From Notamacropus eugenii (Eukaryota > Chordata > Mammalia > Diprotodontia > Macropodidae), in contig NC_092877.1 in the NCBI RefSeq assembly GCF_028372415.1, positions 216,972,116 through 217,036,115 on the forward strand: DNA of 64,000 nt. The letters are read 5' to 3'. The stretch's first letter is position 1. Every line of letters begins with the position of its first letter. Positions 31,321 through 42,784 of the stretch are shown one piece after another. The translations under genes were made by a program, and so were the position numbers. Under the pieces are notes generated by a model that saw only the letters and a list, made by a program, of their open reading frames with translations, was not told the origin of the DNA and ran no database searches.

Positions 31321-32200
31321 CAGAATACATTTCTGTAAAAGGAAATAAAAGTCTTTTTAAGATATTCTCAAGATAAACATACCTTTGACATACTTTTTTT
31401 CCCCTCATTAAAATCTGCTGAGTATCCTCACTGGTAAAATCAAGCAGATGAAAAAAATTCCCAGATTATGCCAAGTAACTGTATGTGTACCACACTACAA
31501 TCTTCCACCAATATGTACGTTTTTGTGTGTATACATAATATATTGAACCAGTGATTTTATTGGTATGGGGAACTCCCACATGAGGAAACTCCCTCTACAA
31601 AATATAGATCTGCACTATCCCTGAAATTTATAGACTTAGTTACCTAGAGTCCTGAGAATTTCAGTGACTTCTCAAAGGTCACACTTTACTCACTCTGCTA
31701 CAAAGTCATGTATTATGTGTAATATACATGAATGTGTGTATGTATGTGTGCATGTATGTTCATGTACCACCAACGAATGGGAGTGTCTCTTTGGAGGTGA
31801 CCAGTGATAATGGTCATTGACCATTCCTTCCTACTTCTTTTATCTCTATAGTTGTAATCAATTATAATTTTTTACAATAATTAGGTTTTTTTAAAGACTA
31901 GGGGGAATATAATGACCCCTCAGGTCCATGTGGTTCCCACCTATGCTGTTTTCGGGAGTTTATATTAAGGAATATAAGCACAATTGTTCAGAGCCCCTAG
32001 TTAAGAAAATTACTAACATTTAGTCAAAGGTTGTCTCTCTGCCTTAATTTAAATTTATGTTTATCTCTAGTCAACCTGTGGTTTCTTTGTGGTTGAGACA
32101 AAATTTAAGTTACTGAAAAGATTTAGGAGAAAAAGCAATCCAAGTATGTTACAGTGTTTGTTAACAGATAAGATAGCAGAAAAGATCTGTCTGGTCTGGT
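31321..32200. other. Unassigned non-coding sequence
   Basis: Nothing firmly recognised. Small TG/TGTA-rich patches at 31522-31545 and 31730-31760. Confidence 0.4.
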
Positions 32201-32202
32201 CT

Positions 32203-32352
32203 GTGTTCATCCTTCATTTTCAAAGAAGACGGGCCATCCGAGAAATGATGACATGACTTGCACTTGACTTTGTTTTGAATGAGGGAGGGCTGTGCAAGGT
32301 CACCAGCCTCACTTTCCCCTCCTGAGCCATCTGGGTCCAGTGACCAGGAAAG
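32203..32352 (-). repeat. SINE-A 3' fragment (RTE-type tail), antisense
   Basis: TGTTCATCCTTCATTTTCAAAGAAG is the antisense terminus. GATGACATGACTTGCACTTGACTTTG, GGGCTGTGCAAGGTCACCAGCC and CATCTGGGTCCAGTGACC follow. It stops before the tRNA-like head. Confidence 0.88.
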
Positions 32353-33264
32353 ATAGTTGGGGAAGGAATAGACCTTTCCTTGGAACTTCTCCTAGTCCTT
32401 ATATATGACAGCTTCATCCAGAGTTCTCTACTTCAAGACTCCTATATATTATCTTTCTGAATCTTTTCTTTTTTCTTTTTTTTTTGCCATAGTTCAATCC
32501 ATCTTTTTGTTTCTTCTTTCACCAGATGCTGGTGGGCCATCAATTCATTTTAGTTCAATTTTCAAGGTCATTCCTTCTTTCCTTTGCTGCTGGAAACTTA
32601 AATCCTTAGATTCTGAAGTAGCTTGTTATTTTATACAAAACCCAAAGAGTATTACCTCTGTTGGATCTTTTCACTTAATCCAATAGCTTTCAAGGAATTC
32701 GACATCAACAGATATAATTGGCCTTGATTGATTGATTCAATAGAAGTGTTTGGGCCATGTTCGCACTTAGATCATATCTCAGACTGATTGTTTCAACTGA
32801 AAAGTCTTGCCTCTCCATAACTGCTGATATAAGGACATGAAACATCCCTTTTATACAATTCATGTCCTTTAACATTACTTCAATACTGCCAGAACATGTC
32901 AACAATAATAGATTATATGCAAAAAGTATATTTCTTATTCCCAGGCCATCAATCTTACCAACTATTTGGTGGGCCAGACCAGAGGCCATGCCCTGAAGGT
33001 TTTAACTCTTTCATCTCAGAAACCCCTGTCCTCAGGACAAAATGTCCTGCTTTAGCTGGCTCGCTATTTTGGAGTGACTCTAACAACAATTCTCTTTACC
33101 CCATGTTTCCAGACACCTTCTCAATAACCTAATCAGCATCACCCCCACAGGTCTAGAACCAGGACCAAATCATTTCTGCCACTAATCTTGAAAGGAATAA
33201 ATCCACATATTTTCCTATGCCCATACAACCCCGTAGCTTTCTGAAACAAAGTATACCAACCTGG
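32353..33264. other. Unassigned sequence
   Basis: Pyrimidine-rich plus strand, with a T run near 32471-32485. Frames of 93, 94 and 78 residues overlap on both strands without a domain. An L2 interior is possible because L2 3' sequence follows at 33265. Confidence 0.4.
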
Positions 33265-33420
33265 CCCCTAAACTCCCATATTTACTGTTTCATCCAATAG
33301 AATTTAAGTTTCTTAAAGGTAGGGCTTAACTCTATTTTTATATTTTATACCCAGCACTTAGCATAGGACTCAGTGCAAACGTAAAAAGACCTTAATAAAT
33401 GCTTTCTTATTCATTTTATT
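33265..33420 (+). mobile_element. L2 LINE 3' end
   Basis: TAGAATTTAAGTTTCTTAAAGGTAGGGC, CCCAGCACTTAGCATAGGACTCAGTGC and CTTAATAAATGCTTTCTTATTCATT follow in L2 order. Confidence 0.8.
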
Positions 33421-33838
33421 TGTTTAAGTCACATAAAAGCATCACCAAGTACATATGTGCCAGGAAAGGGGGAGAATGGCTAATAACATGAAAATGAGGG
33501 ATGACAGATGGAAACTCTAAAAGCTGTACTAATAATAGCAAAATATTAAAAGTATTAGAAAGTTCTAATCCTTCGAGTAGAACTTCTAGGAATTATTTGT
33601 GAGGAAAAAAAATGGAAAAGACAATTTGACACATGCTAGATGGTTTACACACACCAGCAGAGAGAATACTCCTATTGATTAGATCATAGATCCATGAATT
33701 ACCAAAATACTATTTAGAACACGTAGTGTCATAAATGAGATACCCCTATTACCTGGTTGCAGTGAATCTTAATTTCTCATCCGGACTATGGTCCTGAGTT
33801 CTCTCAAATTCTCTCAGTCCATACAGACTTCTAAGTGG
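33421..33838. other. Unassigned non-coding sequence
   Basis: No feature recognised. Confidence 0.4.
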
Positions 33839-34083
33839 AGCAGCAGAGAGAATGTTGGATAGCGAATCAGGAATATTTGAGTTCAAATCCAGTCCTAGAC
33901 ATTCAATAACTGTGTGACCCAGGGCAAATCACTTAGCATCTGTCTACCTCAGTTTTCTAGTCTGTAAAATGGGTATAATTTATCTCCCAGAGTTTTTGAG
34001 GGTAAAATAAGATAGTATTTGTAAAGCTCTTTACAAACTTTGAAGCGCTACATAAATGCTAGATATTATTATTATTAATTATC
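33839..34083 (+). repeat. CORE-SINE/MIR, full length
   Basis: GAGTTCAAATCCAGTCC is the B box and TGTGTGACCCAGGGCAAATCACTTAG the core. CAGTTTTCTAGTCTGTAAAATGGG and TTTGTAAAGCTCTTTACAAAC lead to GCTACATAAATGCTAGATATTATTATTATTA at the end. All parts are in order. Confidence 0.88.
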
Positions 34084-34880
34084 TCATAAACTAAAATTCA
34101 TAGGAAGACAAAACACTAAAGGATAGTGACCCAAAGACTCTATGCCACCAGGAATTAACTTAGGAAAATCTCTAAAACAAAATTTAAGAGTGACTCATAT
34201 TTAATTTTATCTGAATGTAATAGCATTTCCCTCTCCCCAGACTAACTGTAAAACATAGGTATCAGGTATGTGACAAATTTTATTTTAGCTGTCACAGAAA
34301 ATACATAAGACAGGAGTCTATGAGCCAATGTAGAAATATAAAGCACTTAAATAATCCATTAGACACCCCTTTGAAAAAAAACACTTTGGGAACCTGTAGC
34401 AAAAATACTTTCCAATTACCTCACCATCTGATTGACTTCTAGCTATCCCAGAGTTGCCCTCCATAGCCTCAGTCTTTCAGCTACAGGATAAGCCTCTGTC
34501 CTCTTCCTTCTCTAAGGACACTATTGCATCAGGAAATGTCTTTCTGGATAAAGCTCAAGTGCTTTAACTTGGCTTCAGAAATTCTCAAACTTGGGTAATA
34601 GCAAGAGACAACTCCCAAAATTCTTGCTACCTTGAAAATCATCCTTTCTTGACCAAAAATCTTGACTCCAGGATCATGCTGCTTGGGAAATTAAAAATCT
34701 CTCCTCTTCTATACAGGACATTGGGGTCTGGCAATATCAGGTCCCCTGCAGTCACTGGCATATGTTTCTGTTGTAAATCACCATCATTATTCTTAGATAG
34801 TGGCTTGAAGATCTTCAGTGTGCAGTCTACTGTCTAATGAGAAGTCCATCAATTCCATTTCTTGGATACTTCTAATTATT
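34084..34880. other. Unassigned non-coding sequence
   Basis: No repeat recognised with confidence. The right end may contain worn antisense CR1/L3 (GCCCTCCATAGCC ... near 34455), matching the CR1/L3 after the SINE, but this is weak. Confidence 0.35.
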
Positions 34881-35190
34881 GGGGCAGCTAGGTGGTGCAG
34901 TGGATAGAGCACCAGTGCAGGAGTCAGGAGGACCTGAGTTCAAATCTCACCTCATACACTTGACACTCACAAGCTGTGTGACCTTGGGCAAGTCACTTAA
35001 CCCCAATTGCCTCATCCTGGGTCATCTCCAGTCATCCTGATGAATATCTGGTCACTGGATTCAGATGGCTGTGGAGGAGAAGTGAGGCTGGTGACCTGCA
35101 CAGCACTCCCTCACTCAAAAGAAAGTCAAGTGCAAGTCACGTCATCATTTCTCTGATGGCATGGTCTTCTTTGGCAACAAAGGATGAACA
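34881..35190 (+). repeat. SINE-A, full length, with target duplication
   Basis: The tRNA-like head GGGGCAGCTAGGTGGTGCAGTGG carries the A-box region. GAGTTCAAATC at 34936-34946 is the B box. The core is GTGTGACCTTGGGCAAGTCAC, and the RTE-type tail runs from CTGGGTCATCTCCAGTC to TGGTCTTCTTTGGCAACAAAGG. TCTAATTATT flanks it (34871-34880 and 35193-35202). This is the best preserved SINE of its family here. Expected transcription is by RNA polymerase III, judged from the two boxes. Confidence 0.95.
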
Positions 35191-35224
35191 CCTCTAATTA
35201 TTATGAAGGCCTGTCTGCCTTCCT

Positions 35225-35520
35225 GAAACTTCCATCCTTGGCTCCTTTTTCTTCCCTGTGGACTAAATATAAAATTTAATCTCTCTTTCATGTAATAGCC
35301 CTCCAGTATTTGAAGATAGCTATCACACCACTCTCTTATTCTCCGGGGTAAACATCTCTAGTTCTTTCAACCACTTCTGCATGACCTTGAGACTTTTTAC
35401 TGACCTAGTCATCCTTTTCTGGGAACTCTCTCAATTGGCAATAAACTTTTTAAAATGTGACCTATAGAATTTAACCTAGTATTTCAGTTGCAGTCTGTAT
35501 AGCTGAAAACTCATCAAGAC
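35225..35520 (-). mobile_element. CR1/L3 LINE 3' part, antisense
   Basis: AGCCCTCCAGTATTTGAAGATAGCTATC, GTAAACATCTCTAGTTCTTTCAACC, GGGAACTCTCTCAATTGGCAATAAAC and AATGTGACCTATAGAATTTAACC are antisense L3/CR1 landmarks in order. It continues at 35815 beyond an inserted microsatellite and L2 end. Confidence 0.85.
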
Positions 35521-35529
35521 TTTTTGTGT

Positions 35530-35605
35530 ATGCATATACATATATATGTATATACACACATGCATATATACACATATACTCATACATACATGTAATTACA
35601 TGTAT
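35530..35605. repeat. (CATA/TATA/CACA) microsatellite
   Basis: ATATATACATATATATGTATATACACAC and similar, about 75 bases. Confidence 0.85.
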
Positions 35606-35814
35606 TTTGTATATTCTCATGGATGCAAATGTTATCTTCCATGATACAATGTAAGTACCTATAAGATAGAGATTGGTTGAGTTTTTTGTTTGTTTTGGGA
35701 TTTGAGTTTTTTTTTAATTTTTGTGGGGGTGTTTTGGCTTTGAATGCACAGCTAAGGGCATGACATATAATGGGTGCTTAATAAATACCATGAGATTGAT
35801 TGACTATCTCCTGC
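35606..35814 (+). mobile_element. L2 LINE 3' end inserted in CR1/L3
   Basis: ACAATGTAAGTACCTATAAGATAGAGATTGG, T-rich interior, then AGCTAAGGGCATGACATATAATGGGTGCTTAATAAATACCATGAGATTGATTGAC. Orientation is opposite to the surrounding CR1/L3. Confidence 0.75.
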
Positions 35815-36165
35815 CTTATTCTGAATACCAAGTCTCTTAGTGCAGCTTGATTGAATTAGCTTCCTTGGCTGCCATACCGCAATGCTGACTCATGTTGATC
35901 TTGCAGTCCATTAAAAGTTTTTTCATATGAATTGTTATATGGCCAAATTTTCCCACTCTTACACTTGTAAAGCTGATTTTTTTTTTAAAACCTAAACGTG
36001 GTGCTTTAAATTTATTTCTTGAATTTCATTGCGCTGGAATCAAGCCTATTACTCTATTCCCTTACTGGATCTGTACCATGCCATCAAAAGTATTAGTTTT
36101 TCCTCCCAGATTCACATGCTCTGCAAATTTGTAACATCATCTATGTTTTAGTCTAAGTTATGGAT
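35815..36165 (-). mobile_element. CR1/L3 LINE, antisense, second half
   Basis: GACTCATGTTGATCTTGCAGTCCATTAAAAGTTTTTTC, TACACTTGTAAAGCTGATTTTTT, AAATTTATTTCTTGAATTTCATTG and TTCACATGCTCTGCAAATTTG match antisense CR1/L3. The last phrase is the decayed FADDTK region (KFADD on the minus strand). Confidence 0.82.
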
Positions 36166-36230
36166 ACAAATGTTGACCCTAACGATAATTATTGGTTATG
36201 ATATTGACCCCATATTTTTCCATTCTCTTA

Positions 36231-36300
36231 TGAAATGTAAGCTCCTTGATAACAGGGCTGTCTCAAGTGGCTGTTGTTTTAAATAATTTGTATCCCCAAT
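36231..36300 (+). mobile_element. L2 fragment
   Basis: ATGAAATGTAAGCTCCTTGATAACAGGGCTGTCTC followed by TTTGTATCCCCAATTCTT is L2 without its last bases. Confidence 0.65.
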
Positions 36301-36444
36301 TCTTTAACTGTTGCTCAGAAAATTTAGTTTTAACTTCATTAATTTTCATTCATTCATTTCTTTATTCGAATTTTTTGGCAAATGAAATTATCATTAAGGT
36401 AAGGCAAGGATTTGTTAGGTGCTCCACTTTTTTATAGAGCTATC

Positions 36445-36555
36445 CAGTAGGTGATAATAATAGCTGGCATGTTAATAGCATTTTAAGTCTCACAAAAGAC
36501 TTTTTGTATATTATCTCATTTTATCATTGCAACTCCCTAACAAGCTATTGATGTC
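36445..36555 (-). repeat. MIR/CORE-SINE tail fragment, antisense
   Basis: AATAATAGCTGGCATGTTAATAGCATTTTAAG, TATATTATCTCATTTTATCATTGCAACTCCC: the antisense MIR 3' half only. Confidence 0.55.
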
Positions 36556-36600
36556 CTCTCTTCAATAAATGTCAGTGATGAAAAACCTGTGCCACTAAAG

Positions 36601-36810
36601 CAGTGATTCTTAACTAAGGAGTCAATTGATAGATTTTGGGGGAAATATAAACTTGAATGGTGAAAAAATTGGATCTTTATTTTCACTAATATTTAACTGA
36701 ATATATATGATGTCCTTCAATTACAAATTTAAAAAAGATATTCTGAAGAGTCCATAGGTCTAACCAGAAAGCCAAAAGGATCCATGACATAAAAAGTGGT
36801 TAATACCTAC
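36601..36810. mobile_element. hAT-type non-autonomous DNA transposon
   Basis: The left end CAGTGATTCTTAACTAAGG and the right end CATAAAAAGTGGTTAATACC are approximate inverted repeats of the hAT/MER type. GAGTCCATAGG and GATCCATGACAT near the right support the family. No transposase remains. Confidence 0.7.
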
Positions 36811-36954
36811 AAGTAGGCCTTCAGTTTCTTGTCCAGTATTTCTTTGAATTACCAGAAGTGGGTCTTAGGAGAGATTCTTGCTCATGTGCCCAAAATGGGC
36901 TGTAGGAAGGTAGCTGACCTCTTTATTGTTTCAATTTCATTTTAAATAAAATTT

Positions 36955-37430
36955 AGAGTAAATTACTTTTTTTAAAAAAAACCTTTATTTAAATAAAATT
37001 AAATTTTTATTATCCAGGGTTTTTTTTTAAATAAAGGGGTCATTTCTTTTAGCATCACCTACATTTGCTAATCATCTCTCTTCTTCCCCATCATAGAGAG
37101 ACACTTATAATGAAGAATGCTCCCTAATAACAAAGAATAAAAAGGATTTAAAAAATTGTTTCACAAAATTAACCAACATATTGAAAAAGTCTGACATTGT
37201 ATACAGTTTTCTATACCATACTCCTCACCTCTGTATAAAAGTGGATCAAATATATTTGCATATCTTTTTCCTTGGCACTAAGCTTAATCATCATAATTTC
37301 ATAGAGTTCAGTTTTTTAAATTATTATTTTATTATTTTTTCTTTTTAAACTGTTGTAATAATTATGCATATTGTTTTCCTACTTCACTTTGTCTCATATC
37401 AAACTTACTTCTTTATTGTTAATATATCAA
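36955..37430 (-). mobile_element. L1 LINE 3' end, antisense
   Basis: TTTATTTAAATAAAATT-rich start (poly-A complement), CACAAAATTAACCAACATATTG, AAAAGTCTGACATTGTATACAG, CATACTCCTCACCTCTG, GGCACTAAGCTTAATCATCATAATTTCATAGAG. Near 37370-37400, TATTGTTTTCCTACTTCACTTTGTCTCAT is the complement of the ORF2 C-terminal GAGTGAAGTGAGCAG region. Truncated there. Confidence 0.75.
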
Positions 37431-38675
37431 CAAATAGCTGCTTTGGTATCTCTGAGTAGGAAATTTGCAATAATCTATATTCAATTTTAATCTAATCTCT
37501 ATGTGCCTCAGTGAGATTATATCCCAACCATCCCTTCGCTGACAGAAAGAAGTGAGCATTATGCAGCATAAACCTTGATCTAATAGATCAAGTTCAAAAC
37601 ATATTCATTGAACAAAATCTTCCTTAATTGATCTTTAATTATACCATATAGTATCTAAAAGGTCCACACTTCAGCCTGACTTCTGCATATAGAGTCACAA
37701 ATATATATATGTATATATATACATATATATACACACATATGTATATGTATATATTAAAGGATTTTAATAAATTAGATACTGATTTTATGGAAAATTTACA
37801 GAAAGATATGTACAAGAATTATATGAGAATAGAATATATTAATGAGTTGCAATTCTGCTGACAGAAAGAATAAACATAGTGATGGCACTAGAACTCCTTC
37901 GAAGTTGAAATTTATGACCTCATTTTGTTTTCAATATTTTAACATAGGTTTGAATTTTTATTGTAATTTTGAAGGACACATTCTTTTAAAAAAAGGATAT
38001 AAAATCATGAAAGTAAACTATCCTTTTGCAAACACTTAAAGTCTTCAGAGGATAGATTCCCATGTCTATATTTGTTCTGATTCTATTTTAAAATGAGGGT
38101 CAAAAGCAAGGGTCAGTGTACAAATTCACAATTCTGGTTCATTTTTGTACTCTGATGCACAGTAGCTTCAAGAAACACTTCATTCAAAAATAAAAGCCTA
38201 AATAAAAGTAGTTTTCCCTAATTCCTAACACAAATAGTCCAAACTAGTTTTTAGTTCATGGATATGTGTGTTAATTCATTTTTTAAAATGTACTCCAATG
38301 AATTTTCAGAGAATAACTTTTAACTTTTGACATGTGACAGTTGACGTTAGTTGTAGTATATACATCACAATTTATTAGTTCAAATTGGATTTTTCCACAT
38401 TATACAATGCAACATGTCATAAACTTCTACAATAATAGAATACATGCATAATATCATACTGTCTTCTTGAAGAGATCAAGCTACCCATGTTGATGGTGGA
38501 TGAGCAAGCATTCAGATCAATAGCTCTTGCTGTTTCTAGTAGTTTTTGTGTTCTTTTATATACACTCACTATACCAAAATGAGTTTATTTACTAATTTTT
38601 AAAAGAAAATTCATTTTGAATTTGAGAGGACTACTGAAAAGTACCATTATATACAATAGTCATGCAAGAGTTTGC
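37431..38675. other. Unassigned AT-rich sequence
   Basis: Contains a (TA)n/(TATG)n tract at 37697-37755. No other repeat is firmly recognised, and no frame shows a domain. Confidence 0.4.

Positions 38676-38717
<42 letters not shown>
38676..38717. repeat. (TG)n microsatellite
   Basis: About 21 uninterrupted TG units; the frame CVCVCVCV is its translation. Confidence 0.96.
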
Positions 38718-38720
<3 letters not shown>

Positions 38721-38755
38721 CATTTGGGGTTTTTTTATTTCTCTACAGTACAAAT

Positions 38756-38995
38756 GGGGAAAGAGCACTATGCTTGGAATCAGGAAGGTTCATCTTCCTG
38801 AGTTCAAATCTAGCCTCAGATTCTTAGTAGTTGCATGAGCCTAGGCAAATCATTTCACCTTGTTTGCCTCAGTTTCCTCACCTGTAAGATGATCTGGAGA
38901 AAGAAATGACAAACCTCTCCAGCATATTTGTCAAGAAAACTCCAAATGGGGTCACAAAGAGTCAGTCAAACATGACCGAAATGACTGAAAAAAGA
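38756..38995 (+). repeat. SINE-B with near-perfect target duplication
   Basis: AAGGTTCATCTTCCTGAGTTCAAATC gives the B box. AGCCTAGGCAAATCATTTCACC is the core, and GACAAACCTCTCCAGC, TTTGTCAAGAAAACTCC and GGGGTCACAAAGAGTCAGTC the Bov-B-like tail. ACAGTACAAAT (38745-38755) and ACAGTGCAAAT (38996-39006) flank it. The 5' head is slightly shortened. Confidence 0.92.
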
Positions 38996-39006
38996 ACAGT
39001 GCAAAT

Positions 39007-41371
39007 ATACATAGGAAGAAAAGAAGTGAAAAGTGTTCCCTTTTCCTCTCATCCATTTCACCCCTCTCCTCACCCAAGTAGCCCATTTTTGTTAGAAATG
39101 GAACAATCTTTTTTTTTCTTTTTCCTCTCATTCCATTAGTTAGCTGACAGGACATTCAGGTAAAAAATCACTTTTAATAAAACATATTTTCCCCCATACA
39201 GTGTTGATGTAGATGGTAACTAAGCAGGAATAAAGATGTTAGTAGAGGTTCTCCAGAGACTTATATGGTGTTCTCTTTAATTTATTTGATCTTCCCTGAA
39301 TTGCTGATGGCTGCCTTTCCCTCACTCAGGCACAAAAGGTGGAGTATAATATATTTATGTATGTACACACAGAGAATGTAATACTTTGCATGCAGCAGGC
39401 TCATTTGCTTTTCCCTTCCTCTCGATCTGTCCCTGTCTTCTCACTATGAGCTGAAAAATGGAAGCAATTTGCCTCAGCCATTTCTAAAGTTCTATCCAGC
39501 ATCCTGTGTTTCCTAATTACCGTGATATTTCACCCCTGCCAACAGAGATGAGTGAAAACTGTTACGTGCGACAGTGGAGGTGCTGATATGCTGATATGTC
39601 ATGAAAGGCAACCTATAAATATTGGTGACCCACTTCTACCTCAGAGGCAGAAGAACTACTAAAGCAGCCGTGCAATTCACTTTTAGCTGGTCACATGGTT
39701 ACATATTTCCTGGGAGAGCTGACATTAGTGGGCATTTTGTAAATTACTCTCCAGATAAAAACAGAATCTTGTGTAATAATCCACTAGCCTCTCTGCCATT
39801 TTTTAAACCACAAGTCCATTCAATGTCCCCGTATCATTAGCCCCTTACTACGAAAAAACCCCAAACATTTAATTTAATAAAATTTAAACCAAGTATCCAA
39901 ATAATGCATTCATTTTTTAATAGCTGGGTTTATTAATTTTTTTTAAACCATGGAGTTAAAGTTTAATTATCTGTGTATGTCATCTGAGATGTCAGTTACC
40001 CACTTCACTCTCAGGGTTCCTTTCTATTGATCACCAGTTTTGTGGTCACATAAAATTGCCCACCATAATTCTCACTGGCTGGGTTCTTTTCCCATCCCTT
40101 TTTTTAGAAGCTTTGCTCTTTTATCATCTCCAAGGCACTACTTTCACCCATGCTCTTCTGTCCCATGAAGAGCCTCATGCATTTTCTTTCAGCTTCACTG
40201 CCTTCTTAATATCTGAACTATCCCTTCATTGTGTGGTTCTTGCTGCTTTGACAATCGGAAAGATTGTGTTTGCCTTCTCACTGGCTTTGTCCTTGTTCAC
40301 CTTGGGCAAGAGGAGGAGAGAGCAGGTATGAGAGAGAACGGAGGAAAGTGTCTTGAGTCGAGCAGCAGCAACCTCCCAATTGTTCCTGGATCCTTTCCAG
40401 CTCCCTCCCTGTCTTGGAATTTTATGTCTCTGGGACTCAGTCATTGGTAGTTAAGCAAAGCCCAAATGGATTATCCACTTTTTCATATTATCTGCACAAA
40501 TGCTCACAAATCCATTGGAGCATAAAATTGTAAGCTGAATGCATTGACGGAAGTATGAAATACCAGTTCTGTATTCCCTGAATTCCAGGTTATTAGGATT
40601 ATTTGGGCATCAGAAAATTGCCTGTATCAAAGAAGACAAACTGATCATACATATGTACATAATCTCAGGAATGGATGGAATAATACCATTATGTGGTAAA
40701 TGATTTATTTTTCAGTAATCAAATTGTTTTTCAAAAGTGGGAGTTTACATCAACTGCAATCTAATGATAAGTTTAGGCATTCTATTACAGCTTCAAAGAG
40801 TATAGTAAATGAGTGTCCAAAGCCACGTTAGAGAGCAAATCTTCCAAATGATCCTGCCCTGTCCTATGTGGAAGGTTTTGTGAGATTACAATGTCCTAAG
40901 CATCCAATATGTAGGTTGGAAAATCAGAATTTTAAGTCCAGACTACAATTTAGTATGTCATAGGAAAATTAACACAATCAATTTATTTATTTCTATTTGC
41001 CAATGACAAATTGATGATTCAATGTCATAAAAAGAAGAAAGCATAAAAAAGTCACCACAATGAACTGTCCAGTTCACATAGAAGTGGTACAAAAATAGAA
41101 AAGATTTGACCTATGAATTAGGCCAATATTTGTAGTAAGTTTATAATATTATAAGCAAGTGATCAGCGTGGCATATTGCTTAACATAAAGACATTATGAG
41201 AAGCAACATGGTGGGCACTGGCTTTAGAGTAAGGAAAACTAGAAATCAAGTCTTATCCAAAGTAATCAGGACACTTACATCCCTTTAGACATGTATGGTA
41301 CCCAAGTGGACATACAATGAGTATTATGATCATACCAATAAAAATAAACACAGTATATCTCATATATGGAA
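39007..41371. other. Repeat-poor unassigned block
   Basis: About 2.3 kb without recognised interspersed repeats. 39300-39650 has balanced composition and a direct CTGATATG duplication (39583-39598 area). Frames of 72-91 residues at 39622-40450 overlap on both strands with no domain. Candidate for conserved non-coding DNA, unproven. Confidence 0.45.
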
Positions 41372-41605
41372 AGGCAGTATATAGCATGGGTGGAGAATTG
41401 ATCCTAAAGTCAAGAAGATCTGGGTTCAGTTCCCATCTCTGACACAAGATTGTGTGACTCTTGGCAAACTGCTGGACCTCTCAGTGTCCTAGGCATCTTG
41501 CAAGACTCTAAGTTGTAAAGAGTATAAAATTACCTGCATTGGTAAATGGAATTTCCTCATTAGGGAGTTCCTTATGCCAGTGAAATGATACGTATAATCA
41601 TTATG
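41372..41605 (+). repeat. SINE-D family copy
   Basis: AGCATGGGTGGAGAATTGATCC (head), GATCTGGGTTCAGTTCCCATC (B box region), TCTCAGTGTCCTAGGCATC (core), CATTAGGGAGTTCCTTATGCCAGTGAAATG (tail). Confidence 0.8.
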
Positions 41606-41744
41606 GATAATCAAAGCGATAGAAGAAATGCTGTTAGCTTTTTTTATAGTTTTCAAAAATGTTAGGATAGTGTAAACTGTACATACTTATAATATATTAG
41701 TCACATGATTGCATGCCATTGCCCTTACCTAAAACTTAATTTGT
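41606..41744. other. Unassigned spacer between SINEs
   Basis: Nothing recognised. Confidence 0.4.
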
Positions 41745-41990
41745 AATCATTATCACAATAGCTAACATTTATAGAGTACTTACTATGCGCCAGGCACTAT
41801 ACTAAGTGCTTTATAACTATTACTTCATTTGATCCTCAGACAACCCTAGGAGGTCAGTGCTATTGTCAGCCTTATTTTATAAGACGTGAAACCTGAGGAA
41901 AACAGAAGTGTTAAAAGCTAGTATGTTTCTAAGGTCAAATTTGAACTCAGGTCTTCCTGACTTGAACTGAACTACCTAGCTATCCCACTT
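41745..41990 (-). repeat. CORE-SINE/MIR, antisense, full length
   Basis: ACTATGCGCCAGGCACTATACTAAGTGC (tail), TTTGATCCTCAGACAACCC and TTGAACTCAGGTCTTCCTGAC, then AACTACCTAGCTATCCC (antisense head). Confidence 0.87.
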
Positions 41991-42784
41991 TTTTAGATAA
42001 CTGTCTTAATTACTGTTTTGTAATTTTAATGTATTTTTTGTATTTATTTTAATATGAACATAGATTCATTCTGACACTTTTCACTTTCAGTTCACTGAAA
42101 TAGATGTCATATCAAAGAATAAAAATGACTGGCAATACAGTAATCAAGTCAATTTATACAAAAAAATTAAAAAAGATCATTTGTTATTATTACCAAAATA
42201 AAAGACAATAGTAGATATGAACCAATATATTGTTTTTTTCCTCTCATCTCTAAAAAGTCTTCATGAAAATGGTCTACATAAGTTGTCGGTATCATTGATG
42301 AAAATGTGAGGAGGGAAAAATCAGGGGGTTCAAAGATGATTATCTATAGTAGACTTCATAATGAATGTATGACTAAGAGGTAAAATACAAGATCCTGTAG
42401 TCTATATAGTTACCCCTTCCCACAATCTGTAAAATACTGGTAAAATTTTTTGACCCCTCCTTTGTACTAGAGAAGAATTCTGAATTTTTTCTTTTTCTTT
42501 TATGGAGTGTTTATGGTACCTTATTGTAAAATTTAGGTTAAGTATTTGGCCATAACTTCTGTGTCATCTGCAGCTTCTGCAAACTCTCAAAAAATTGCCA
42601 TTTAATTTTTTATGATGACCTGCAATGTATCAAAATCTCAGTAGGGAAAGTCATGATGTGGAAGGGATAACTGTATCGTTTGTTGATTATTTTAAAAGCA
42701 TTTAACTTCATGGAAAAAAATGTAGCCTTAAAGTCTCTCCTCCTATAACACCCATGCATATGTTAAGATTATAGAGATCATCAG
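41991..42784. other. Unassigned non-coding sequence
   Basis: No repeat or coherent frame recognised. Confidence 0.4.

Noticed and set aside
34881..34960. Possible tRNA gene (A and B box)
   Set aside because: The boxes belong to the head of a SINE with a core and RTE tail; no cloverleaf with intact acceptor stem can be drawn.
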